A stretch of DNA of 7,452 nt from Clostridia bacterium (GTDB taxonomy: Bacteria; Bacillota_A; Clostridia; Oscillospirales; CAG-272): the NCBI GenBank assembly GCA_017414605.1, contig JAFQLG010000059.1, positions 1 to 7,452 on the forward strand. The letters are read 5' to 3'. Positions within the stretch are counted from its first letter, which is position 1; every line of letters begins with the position of its first letter. Below, one piece after another: positions 1 through 5,782 of this stretch. The notes under the pieces are model-generated. The model had not been told where the DNA came from and searched no databases. It saw only the letters and a list, made by a program, of their open reading frames with translations. The position numbers and the translations under genes are program-made.

Positions 1-1
1 A

Positions 2-133
2 TTTACCCATAACAGCCTGCGGACAGTGCTGAAGAACAAGAAGTATATCGGCACATATGAATACAACGGCGAAGTCAGCATTGAAAACTCCGTGCCGCCT
101 ATCGTCGATGTGGATGTGTTCATAGCGTTCTAA
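2..133 (+). pseudogene. Serine recombinase, internal fragment ending in a premature stop
   Basis: The open frame from base 2 to the TAA at 131-133 gives about 43 residues. It contains SLRTVLKNKKYIGTYEYNG followed by a VPPIVDVDVF segment. This is the pattern of the 'recombinase' domain (the N-YIG-Y-YNG and P-IVD-xxF motifs) that follows the catalytic resolvase domain in large serine recombinases, which excise or integrate mobile elements. In intact family members a zinc-ribbon and coiled-coil region of 150 or more residues normally follows. Here the frame stops 3 codons after the DVF motif, exactly where it enters sequence matching a tRNA-Asp gene on the other strand. The 5' part lies outside the window. 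Family assignment is fairly sure; calling it broken is an inference, because an assembly join would look the same. Confidence 0.72.
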
Positions 134-152
134 CCAACTGAACTACCGGGCC
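125..152 (-). tRNA. 5' fragment of a tRNA-Asp gene
   Basis: Read on the minus strand from 152, the sequence starts GGCCCGGTAGTTCAGTTGGT and continues TAGAACG. This matches the acceptor 5' strand, the linker TA, a complete D-arm (GTTC/GAAC) and base 26 of a Firmicutes tRNA-Asp. It then departs from any tRNA: no anticodon arm, T-arm or 3' acceptor strand follows, and the sequence becomes the recombinase frame instead. The Asp identity rests on similarity of the 5' half to Bacillus/Clostridia tRNA-Asp and on the common Val-Asp gene order; the anticodon itself is missing. It cannot give a functional tRNA as it stands. Confidence 0.7.
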
Positions 153-270
153 AAAATTTGAGCTTTCGCTCAAATCGTTCTAATTTGCTTTTGCAAACAA
201 GTTTTTTGAAACCCGACGAGCTTCACCTTCGTTGGACTGTTGTCCGAGGTTGGCCGCGCGGGCTCCGCGC
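153..270 (-). repeat. Hairpin-rich spacer between tRNA-Val and the tRNA-Asp fragment
   Basis: This 118-nt spacer contains no credible gene. It carries four perfect inverted repeats: 156-163/168-175 (8 bp, loop GAAA in the transcribed minus strand, a GNRA-type loop), 184-188/193-197 (5 bp), 234-237/242-245 (4 bp) and 256-261/265-270 (6 bp, all G-C, next to the CCA end of tRNA-Val). In a Val-Asp transcript these would form a string of stem-loops between the two tRNAs, perhaps guiding 3' trimming or processing. Role unknown. The first hairpin is followed by only three Us before the tRNA-Asp 5' end, so it is not a convincing terminator. Confidence 0.55.
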
Positions 271-346
271 TGGTGGAAACAATAGGGCTCGAACCTATGA
301 CCCTCTGCTTGTAAGGCAGATGCTCTCCCAACTGAGCTATGCTTCC
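271..346 (-). tRNA. tRNA-Val (anticodon UAC)
   Basis: The 76-nt cloverleaf folds cleanly. The acceptor GGAAGCA pairs with TGTTTCC (one G-U), the D-arm is GCTC/GAGC, and the anticodon stem TCTGC/GCAGA encloses loop CTTACAA with anticodon TAC. The variable loop is GGGTC, the T-arm ATAGG/CCTAT holds TTCGAGC, the discriminator is A, and CCA is encoded. The UAC anticodon reads valine GUA and related codons. It lies about 25 nt downstream of a predicted start site from a consensus promoter, and was probably the first gene of a Val-Asp tRNA unit whose second member is now broken at 125-152. Confidence 0.97.
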
Positions 347-353
347 ATACAGC

Positions 354-369
354 CGCCAATTTGTCGGCG
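354..369 (-). other. Small stem-loop in the tRNA-Val leader
   Basis: CGCC at 354-357 pairs with GGCG at 366-369, giving a short G-C stem in the roughly 25-nt leader between the predicted start site (about 371) and the tRNA 5' end at 346. It may help keep the leader apart from the tRNA fold before RNase P cleavage. That role is an inference. Confidence 0.3.
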
Positions 370-377
370 ACTTGTAT

Positions 378-406
378 ATTATATCACGCCATTTTTCTTT
401 TGTCAA
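378..406 (-). promoter_or_regulatory. Consensus sigma-A promoter for tRNA-Val
   Basis: On the minus strand a perfect -35 TTGACA (401-406) is separated by exactly 17 nt from a perfect -10 TATAAT (378-383). Transcription would begin near 371 and run into tRNA-Val. A fully consensus core is typical of stable-RNA promoters. A-tracts just upstream (410-443) probably add UP-element or curvature activation. Confidence 0.9.
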
Positions 407-409
407 TAG

Positions 410-443
410 TTTTTTTCAGTTTTTTTTACTTTTTTTCAAAAAA
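410..443 (-). promoter_or_regulatory. Phased A-tracts upstream of the tRNA promoter (UP-like, curved DNA)
   Basis: On the minus strand three A-runs of 7, 8 and 7 bases occupy 430-436, 420-427 and 410-416. Their centres are about 10 nt apart, i.e. in helical phase. A further run of six A lies on the plus strand at 438-443. The set begins immediately upstream of the -35 element. Helically phased A-tracts bend DNA, and A/T-rich blocks at this place contact the RNA polymerase alpha C-terminal domain in known UP elements. The function is inferred from position and spacing. Confidence 0.55.
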
Positions 444-540
444 TATTTATTACTGTTAAAGCCGCCAAATTACACCCAAAATGGCACTTTTATTTAGTTG
501 TGATAACCGCAAAACACGCTTCTTCCCCAAAGCAATGAGC

Positions 541-566
541 AGCTCAGCGCAATACCGCGCCGAGCT
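541..566 (-). terminator. G-C-rich stem-loop downstream of the murD operon, possible terminator
   Basis: On the minus strand AGCTCGGCGC pairs with GCGCTGAGCT (10 bp, one G-U) around a 6-nt loop, about 35 nt beyond the cysteine desulfurase stop. No U-run follows, so it is not a classic intrinsic terminator. It could be a transcript-end stabiliser or a pause site. Confidence 0.35.
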
Positions 567-571
567 TTCAT

Positions 572-597
572 TTTCAAAAAGAATTAAGTTTACTTAA
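572..597 (-). terminator. Weak A-T-rich terminator-like repeat after the cysteine desulfurase
   Basis: TTAAG (593-597) and CTTAA (584-588) form a 5-bp stem with a 4-nt loop, followed on the minus strand by TTCTTTTT. It starts 4 nt beyond the stop codon. The layout is terminator-like, but the stem is short and all but one pair are A-T, so termination here would be inefficient. Confidence 0.3.
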
Positions 598-601
598 CCG
601 A

Positions 602-1762
602 TTACCTTTTTATTCTTGTAAGTCCGCCTATTCCCTCTTTCAGCGCTGCAGCAAGAGAGCACACGTCTTCCTCCGTATTAAATTCGCTAAAGCTTATGCG
701 CACCGTGGTATCCGCCGCCTCGGGAGAAAGGCCGAAGCCGAGCAGAGCCGACGACATATTCTGTGAATGCGCCGAGCAAGCCGAGCCTGCAGATATGCAT
801 ATTCCCTTTGCTGAGAGGAAATTGAGCATCGTTTCGCTTTTAATGTCGGGAAGAGTTATGCTGAGTACGTGAGGTGCACGAGCGCCAACAGGCTGGTTGA
901 CCTTAAGCTCTGCATCTTCAAGCAAGCTTAGGCAAAGAGAGCGCAAACTGTTTATCTTTGCGGTGTTTGCAGAAAAGTTTGCTTTCGCCTCGGCCGCAGC
1001 CGCGCCAAAGCCCGCAATACCCACCACGTTTTCGGTTCCCGAGCGCCAGCCGCCCTCCTGACCTCCGCCAAGCACGAAAGGCACTATCCTTTTGGTCTTT
1101 ATAGTTTCGGGGCTGATATAAAGCGCGCCCACTCCCTTGGGACCGTGTATCTTATGCGCGCTGATGCTCACAAGGTCTGCGCAAATCCCCTTTGGCGTAA
1201 AAGGCACCTTCATAAATCCCTGCACCGCGTCACAATGTGTCACAACGTCGGCGTTTATGCGCTTAGCCATAGAAAACAGTTTTTTTACGTCATAGCAAGC
1301 GCCCGTTTCGTTATTTACCATCATCAGAGAAACCAACAAAACGTCATTGTTCATATAAGACAGAAATTGCTGCTCGTCTATCACTCCGCCTGCGGTTTTG
1401 AGCCTTACTATCTCAAAGCCGTCCGCCTCGAGCTTTCTCATCACGTTTTCAACGGACGGATGCTCGGAATCGGTTGTAATTATTCTGTTTTGTCGGCGCT
1501 TTGCCTTTGCATAAGCTGCGCCCAGGATCGCGGTATTGTTTGCCTCGCTGCCCGAAGCGGTGAAAACAAGGTTTTCAACGTTTACCCTGCCCGCGCCGAG
1601 AGCTGATGCCACTGCCTGACGCGCGTCCTCCACTATGCGCCGCGCCTCAATTCCCTTTTTATGAGTTGACGAGGGATTTCCGTATGCTTCAATGGCGCTT
1701 ATCATCGCCTGCTTTGCCGCGGGCGATATTTCCGTTGTAGCGCTGTTGTCAAGATATATCAT
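602..1762 (-). CDS. Cysteine desulfurase, NifS/IscS family (class I-like)
   Basis: This PLP enzyme takes sulfur from L-cysteine as a persulfide and releases alanine, supplying Fe-S cluster, tRNA thiolation or cofactor pathways in the cytoplasm. The 386 residues are a normal full length. Visible landmarks are the N-terminal YLDNSATT (3-10), the cofactor region SGSEANN (70-76), EH-PSVE (H101), NNETG (150-154), CDAVQ (D178, Q181), the PLP lysine K204 in SAHKIHGPKG, RSGTEN (240-245) and the active-site loop SAGSACS with catalytic C329. It is the last gene of the murD operon, 45 nt after the lipoprotein stop. No scaffold (iscU/nifU) or thiI gene adjoins it, so the sulfur acceptor cannot be told. 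The start is awkward: the best ribosome site (AAAGGA, 1793-1798) is 30 nt from this ATG and lies nearer an overlapping 6-codon ORF at 1759-1779. I cannot choose between nifS, iscS and sufS-like naming. Confidence 0.95.
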   Translation of the reverse strand: MIYLDNSATTEISPAAKQAMISAIEAYGNPSSTHKKGIEARRIVEDARQAVASALGAGRVNVENLVFTASGSEANNTAILGAAYAKAKRRQNRIITTDSEHPSVENVMRKLEADGFEIVRLKTAGGVIDEQQFLSYMNNDVLLVSLMMVNNETGACYDVKKLFSMAKRINADVVTHCDAVQGFMKVPFTPKGICADLVSISAHKIHGPKGVGALYISPETIKTKRIVPFVLGGGQEGGWRSGTENVVGIAGFGAAAAEAKANFSANTAKINSLRSLCLSLLEDAELKVNQPVGARAPHVLSITLPDIKSETMLNFLSAKGICISAGSACSAHSQNMSSALLGFGLSPEAADTTVRISFSEFNTEEDVCSLAAALKEGIGGLTRIKR

Positions 1763-1807
1763 ATCGCTTTGCGCCGCATACTTGCCGCGCAGTCCTTTCT
1801 CAAAAGC

Positions 1808-2881
1808 TTATCTTATATCAAAGCTTTCTATCATTTTTTCAACGTCGCCCGTATGGCTATCAAAATGCTCGGGCGCTGATGTATAGGTCACAACGTAGAA
1901 CATGGCTCCTTTTTTTACTATCGCCTGCAGCTGACGGTAGGTCTTTCCGCCGCTCGTTATCTCGTACACGTATTTGTGTGCGGAAATTCCGTCCATCTTT
2001 ATCTCGGTGTCGGAAACGAGTACGTAGCTATCAAAAATGTTTTTATAGCTCTTCTCGCAAGCCACAAAATACTCTGCAACCGTTTGTCTTTCGTCCCCCG
2101 TCATATACATCTGAACGCTGACATTGCTTCTCGTTCCGTCCGCTTCGTCAATATACGCGGCAGTTGCCTCGGTGCGCACGTTGACAGTCCATGGCGTAGG
2201 CACGAAAAATCTATACGCGCGCTCGTCCGTTGAGATAAGCTTCATTCCATCGGGTGTTTCAACGTCGTTTGAATACTGCTTATTGTTATCTGCGCTGTGA
2301 TAGGGCTCGGCAAACACGAAATAAGGAATTATTCCTGCGCCCTCCGCATCGCCCTCAACGACCCCGGCAAACGTGTCATATTTGTCTGCGGGAGCGCTGT
2401 AAAGCAGGACGAAGGTATTTTCGTTATGCTTTGCGGTCACCTGCATATACTTGTATTCCGTTTTTTGAGGCTTGCCCTCTGCATCAATAAGCGTATGCTT
2501 TGCACTATAAACCGTCTTTATCGCCGCCTTGCCTCCGAGAATGACCTTTTCTATCTTATCTTCTGCGGAGTATTCCTCAAGCTCGGCGCTCATCTTTCCG
2601 TCACACAGAGCCCAATATTCTTCAAGGGGAAGCTCCCCCGCATCGGACGCTACGTACACGCTGACGGTAACGTTATAGTCCATTGAATATATTGCACTCG
2701 TAATTCCGCCTGCCGAGCTTGATTGCCAGCCCGCAGGCACGTAAAGGCGGAACTCGTCCCCCTCACAAGCGATAAGCTGGTATCCCTCAGGCACGTTGTC
2801 CTGCGAGCAGGATACAAATGCGCACAGGATAAGCGTACACAAAAGTAAGGCGCCAATAATTCTTTTTGATATTTTCAACAT
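1808..2881 (-). CDS. Lipoprotein with two tandem PsbP/DUF1795-like domains
   Basis: I do not recognise a named family. The 357-residue product begins with KISKR, a hydrophobic stretch (8-23) and a likely lipobox AFVSC with lipidated C25, so it should be anchored on the outer face of the membrane. The mature part contains two related halves. Residues 33-52 (GYQLIACEGDEFRLYVPAGW) match 212-231 (GMKLISTDERAYRFFVPTPW) at 7 of 20 positions. Residues 157-171 (FVLLYSAPADKYDTF) resemble 329-343 (YVVTYTSAPEHFDSH). The alternating beta pattern, the V-P-x-x-W start and the Y-S/T-A-P end recall PsbP-like or DUF1795-type beta proteins; that comparison is from memory. The start is supported by GGAG (2889-2892), 7 nt before the ATG. 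It lies 16 nt after the preceding gene's stop and 45 nt before the cysteine desulfurase. F at the -3 lipobox place is less usual. The role is unknown; a sensor or envelope-maintenance protein is possible. Confidence 0.85.
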   Translation of the reverse strand: MLKISKRIIGALLLCTLILCAFVSCSQDNVPEGYQLIACEGDEFRLYVPAGWQSSSAGGITSAIYSMDYNVTVSVYVASDAGELPLEEYWALCDGKMSAELEEYSAEDKIEKVILGGKAAIKTVYSAKHTLIDAEGKPQKTEYKYMQVTAKHNENTFVLLYSAPADKYDTFAGVVEGDAEGAGIIPYFVFAEPYHSADNNKQYSNDVETPDGMKLISTDERAYRFFVPTPWTVNVRTEATAAYIDEADGTRSNVSVQMYMTGDERQTVAEYFVACEKSYKNIFDSYVLVSDTEIKMDGISAHKYVYEITSGGKTYRQLQAIVKKGAMFYVVTYTSAPEHFDSHTGDVEKMIESFDIR

Positions 2882-2897
2882 TTCACTTCTCCGTTTT

Positions 2898-4160
2898 TTA
2901 TACGTTAAGCATTGCCTCTGCCGCCGAGAGAATGCCTATCTTGCCGCTCTCATAGGTAAGTCCACCCTGGAAAAACGCGGTATAAGGCTCTCTCATAGGT
3001 CCGTCCGCCGAAAGCTCTATGGACGCGCCCTGCACAAAGGTTCCCGCCGCCATGATGACCTCATTAGTGTACCCCGGCATTGCCCAAGGCATAGGGGTTA
3101 CAAAAGAATCAACGGGCGAGCCCTTCTGAATTCCTTGGCAGAATGCGCAAAGCAGCTCGGGTTTACGCGTGATGACGGATTGGAGTATATCGGAGCGTTC
3201 AACGTTCCAGCGAGGCTCCACCTCATATCCCAACTCCTCAAACACGTATGCCGCGAGATGCGCCGTTTTGAGCGCCTGCGCGGTGGTATGGGGCGCATAG
3301 AAAAGTCCTTTGTACATATTCTTGGTTTGTCCGATAGTGGCTCCGACCTCAAGTCCGCATCCAACGCTGGTAAGACGGTAGGACGCAAGCTCAACAGCAC
3401 GTGCCGTTCCTGCTATGTATCCGCCCGTTTCAGCCATTCCGCCGCCGGGATTCTTGATAAGCGATCCGATTATCATATCCGCACCAACTGCCGTGGGCTC
3501 GGTCTTTTCGGTAAACTCACCGTAACAGTTATCAACAACAACAAAAGTTTCGGGAGATATGCTCTTGACAAACCTGACCGCCTCGCCTATCTCGGCAACT
3601 GACAGAGTTTTGCGGTTAAGATAGCCCTTGGAGCGCTGAATGAATATGACCTTTACAGGCTTTCCGCCGTCAAGCTCTCGGCGAAGTGTTTCACCTATCT
3701 TTTCAAAGTCAAACGCTCCCTCACTCGTAAGGTCAATCTGCTCGTATCTTACACCAAAGTCGGCAAGCGAGCCGTTGCCCGCCTCCCCCGCGATACCTAT
3801 GACCTCCTCAAGAGTATCGTAAGGCTTGCCTGCGATAGAGCACATAAGGTCCAAGGGGCGTAAAAGCCCGAAAAGACCTATGGTAAGCGCCTGCGTGCCG
3901 TTCACGATATTATGGCGCACAAATGCAGCCTCGGCACCCATAACGTCCGCCCATATTCTATCCAGAACGTCGCGGCCGCGGTCATCGTAACCGTAGCCCG
4001 AGGTGGTGTCAAAATTAGTTGCCGCAACGCGATGATCGCGAAATGCATCCATTATTTTGTTGGTGTTGTAAAACGATATCTCGTCTATGCGGCGAAAATA
4101 AGGCTCGAGAGCGCTCTCGGCTCTTTTTGCTATGTCACATATTTTGTCTGAAAATTGCAT
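2898..4160 (-). CDS. Methionine gamma-lyase family protein (aluminium-resistance type), PLP-dependent
   Basis: The 420-residue product matches the Met_gamma_lyase/'aluminium resistance protein' family of fold-type I PLP enzymes, common in Firmicutes and similar to B. subtilis YnbB. Landmarks include the N-terminal SGYGYDDRGRD (54-64), the cofactor-binding NGTQAL (87-92), the ring-stacking or pyridine-N region VVVDNCYGEF with D210, and the PLP lysine K236 in GSLIKNPGGG. A C-terminal PYTAFFQGGLTYE (392-404) and GKIGI close the domain. Length is normal for the family. The real substrate of this family is not settled: the name comes from resemblance to Cys/Met-metabolism enzymes that cleave C-S bonds, and aluminium resistance from an old clone phenotype. 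The start has GAGG (4170-4173) 9 nt upstream. It follows murD by 15 nt and precedes the lipoprotein by 16 nt, so the three are very likely co-transcribed. Confidence 0.92.
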   Translation of the reverse strand: MQFSDKICDIAKRAESALEPYFRRIDEISFYNTNKIMDAFRDHRVAATNFDTTSGYGYDDRGRDVLDRIWADVMGAEAAFVRHNIVNGTQALTIGLFGLLRPLDLMCSIAGKPYDTLEEVIGIAGEAGNGSLADFGVRYEQIDLTSEGAFDFEKIGETLRRELDGGKPVKVIFIQRSKGYLNRKTLSVAEIGEAVRFVKSISPETFVVVDNCYGEFTEKTEPTAVGADMIIGSLIKNPGGGMAETGGYIAGTARAVELASYRLTSVGCGLEVGATIGQTKNMYKGLFYAPHTTAQALKTAHLAAYVFEELGYEVEPRWNVERSDILQSVITRKPELLCAFCQGIQKGSPVDSFVTPMPWAMPGYTNEVIMAAGTFVQGASIELSADGPMREPYTAFFQGGLTYESGKIGILSAAEAMLNV

Positions 4161-4175
4161 TTTGCCTTTCCTCTT

Positions 4176-5612
4176 TTACAGTTCTCTAACTATGCTTTTG
4201 AAATAATTTCCGCGGTGTTCAAAATCGCGGAAGCGGTCAAAGCTGGTGCAGGCGGGGGAAAGCAACACAACGTCGCCCGCCTCTGCCAATCCGCTTGCGT
4301 ATAGCACCGCCTCGCGAAAATCGGAAACGATGCATACGGGCAGCCTTTCGGGATCATAATGGCTGCTGCCCATTATTTTGTCATATATTATTTGCGCGGT
4401 CGCGCCCGTAAGCACAACTGACTTGGTTTTTTGACAAAGCGCATCGGCAAGCTCATCAAATTCTATTCCCTTTTCCGCGCCGCCGCAAATGATTATCGGC
4501 TTTTTGTCAAGCGCGCCAAGCGCCGCCATAGTGCGCGAGGGGCTGGAATCTATGGAGCTGTTGTAATACCTGACTCCGTCCTTTTCTCTTACAAGCTCAA
4601 GGCGATGCTCCACGCCGCCAAAGGTGCGCGCTACCTCGGCAACCGTTTGCTTTGAAACAAGGCCATACGTCAGTCCTATCGCCGCCATGTAGTTTTCCAT
4701 ATTATGAACGCCCGGAAGAAGAATGTCGGAAACTTTAAGTATTGCCTCGCGGCACTTGCCGTTATCCACGTAGATCATGCCTTCGTCCTCATATATCGCA
4801 ATTGCGTTATTCTTGTTTTCGGGAACGATCTGCGTATAAGAATGGCGCTTTGACGAAAAATAGGTTACGGGTATGGTCATCTCGTCCGCAATCTCGCGTG
4901 TCTTTTTGTACTCCGCGTTGGTGGCAAGCATCTCTATACCGTCATTGCGGCAAATATTGTATTTCGCCTCAGCATATTCCTCATAATCGGTATGCCAATT
5001 CAGGTGATTAGGAGAAATATTGGTAATAAGCGCTCTCTTTGGCGACTGCTTCATGGTCTGCAGCTGAAAGCTCGAAAGCTCAACTACGGCGAAATCGCGC
5101 TCGGTCATTTTATCTGCTATGGGAAGCAAGGGCTGGCCTATATTGCCTCCAACGTATGCCGCGCCATCTCCCCTTTTTTCAAGCTCTTTTTTTAAGAAAA
5201 GGTGGGTGAGCGTTGTTGTGGTGGTCTTGCCGTCCGAGCCCGTTATACCGATGAGCGTTGCCGGGCAAAGCTCAAAAAACAGCTCCATCTCGCTTGTAAG
5301 GCAGGCTCCCTTTTCCTTTGCCGCCTCTATCGCGCCAAGGTCGTGACGTATTCCGGGAGAGCGGAAAATATAATCGCCCGAGAGAGTTTCAAGATATCCC
5401 TCTCCAACGCAGAATTTTACGCCAAGTGCCTCCAGCCTCTCATCGCAAAGGGTGGCATTTCCGTCATGCACAGTCACCTCTGCGCCCGCCGCCAAAAGCA
5501 TATCGACAAGCGGCTTGTTGGAGCGGCCAAAGCCCAGCACACAGCACTTTTTTCCTCTATATTTCATTGTCATTTTATCGGTAAGATTCAAAGCAACCTC
5601 CAAGGCAGACAT
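4176..5612 (-). CDS. murD: UDP-N-acetylmuramoyl-L-alanine--D-glutamate ligase MurD
   Basis: MurD adds D-glutamate to UDP-MurNAc-L-Ala using ATP, the second amino-acid step of cytoplasmic peptidoglycan precursor synthesis. The three domains are visible. The N-terminal UDP-binding Rossmann region starts with CCVLGFGRSN (23-32). The central ATPase has the P-loop GSDGKTTTT (125-133), GNIGQPL (156-162), ELSSFQL (178-184), a HLNWH motif (203-207) and a candidate carbamylated lysine K217. The C-terminal ligase domain follows GVHNMENYMA (301-310) and GGVEHRLE (332-339), ending in SPACTSFDRF-DFEHRG (452-468). Length (478, or 471 from the other start) is normal. The ATG at 5612 has no ribosome site and lies only about 9 nt from the predicted transcript start. 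An in-frame TTG at 5591 sits 5 nt after GGAGG (5597-5601) and is the likelier start, giving MNLTDKMTM. It is first in the operon. Confidence 0.97.
   Translation of the reverse strand: MSALEVALNLTDKMTMKYRGKKCCVLGFGRSNKPLVDMLLAAGAEVTVHDGNATLCDERLEALGVKFCVGEGYLETLSGDYIFRSPGIRHDLGAIEAAKEKGACLTSEMELFFELCPATLIGITGSDGKTTTTTLTHLFLKKELEKRGDGAAYVGGNIGQPLLPIADKMTERDFAVVELSSFQLQTMKQSPKRALITNISPNHLNWHTDYEEYAEAKYNICRNDGIEMLATNAEYKKTREIADEMTIPVTYFSSKRHSYTQIVPENKNNAIAIYEDEGMIYVDNGKCREAILKVSDILLPGVHNMENYMAAIGLTYGLVSKQTVAEVARTFGGVEHRLELVREKDGVRYYNSSIDSSPSRTMAALGALDKKPIIICGGAEKGIEFDELADALCQKTKSVVLTGATAQIIYDKIMGSSHYDPERLPVCIVSDFREAVLYASGLAEAGDVVLLSPACTSFDRFRDFEHRGNYFKSIVREL
5597..5601 (-). promoter_or_regulatory. 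Ribosome binding site that favours a TTG start for murD
   Basis: GGAGG on the minus strand lies inside the first codons of the longest murD frame and 5 nt before an in-frame TTG whose first base is 5591. No Shine-Dalgarno match precedes the ATG at 5612. The arrangement points to translation starting at TTG codon 8 of the long frame. Confidence 0.6.
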
Positions 5613-5627
5613 ACTGCCACAAATACT

Positions 5628-5656
5628 ATTATATATTATTTTTTTTATTCTTTCAA
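5628..5656 (-). promoter_or_regulatory. Sigma-A promoter of the murD operon
   Basis: On the minus strand -35 TTGAAA (5651-5656, 5 of 6) is followed after 17 nt by -10 TATAAT (5628-5633, 6 of 6). An A-run lies in the spacer. The start site should be near 5621, giving a leader of about 30 nt to the TTG start. No room exists for a riboswitch or T-box. It is the only clear promoter seen ahead of the four-gene unit. Confidence 0.8.
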
Positions 5657-5712
5657 GTCAATTCCTAAATTTTGCCCAAATATTCAAAAAAATTTCAAAA
5701 ATGCGCAAAATC

Positions 5713-5727
5713 CCCTTTTCAAAAGGG
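5713..5727. repeat. Perfect palindrome overlapping the topoisomerase promoter -35 region
   Basis: CCCTTTT (5713-5719) and AAAAGGG (5721-5727) form a perfect 7-bp inverted repeat around one base. It covers the weak -35 (5716-5721) of the plus-strand promoter. It could be an operator for a dimeric repressor, or just a chance A/T-rich palindrome. Confidence 0.4.
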
Positions 5728-5744
5728 CAATTTTATGTTAAAAT
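5716..5744 (+). promoter_or_regulatory. Extended -10 promoter of the topoisomerase gene
   Basis: TG (5736-5737), one base, then TAAAAT (5739-5744) makes an extended -10 element. The matching -35, TTTTCA (5716-5721), is weak (4 of 6) at 17-nt spacing, as is usual for extended -10 promoters. Transcription would start near 5751, about 30 nt before the gene. Confidence 0.55.
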
Positions 5745-5782
5745 AAAGTGATTGAATATGCAATTTTGTTGAAAGGAAATAA

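Noticed and set aside
158..409. 83-codon plus-strand and 78-codon minus-strand ORFs
   Set aside because: Both read through tRNA-Val. Stretches such as the plus-strand NRARTYDPLLVRQ and the minus-strand SIAQLGEHLPYKQRV are typical false translations of tRNA genes.
1145..1606. 153-codon plus-strand ORF
   Set aside because: It is the antisense shadow of the cysteine desulfurase, whose conserved motifs are all on the minus strand.
2796..3602. 268-codon plus-strand ORF
   Set aside because: It lies antisense to the lipoprotein start and the methionine gamma-lyase family gene, has no recognisable domain, and its open frame follows from the codon use of the real genes.
5602..5627. Possible riboswitch or T-box leader for the murD operon
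   Set aside because: The predicted leader is only about 30 nt long, too short for any known riboswitch or T-box.
5202..5741. 179-codon plus-strand ORF reaching into the murD upstream region
   Set aside because: It is antisense to the murD 5' half, with low-complexity end residues from A/T-rich intergenic DNA and no family resemblance.
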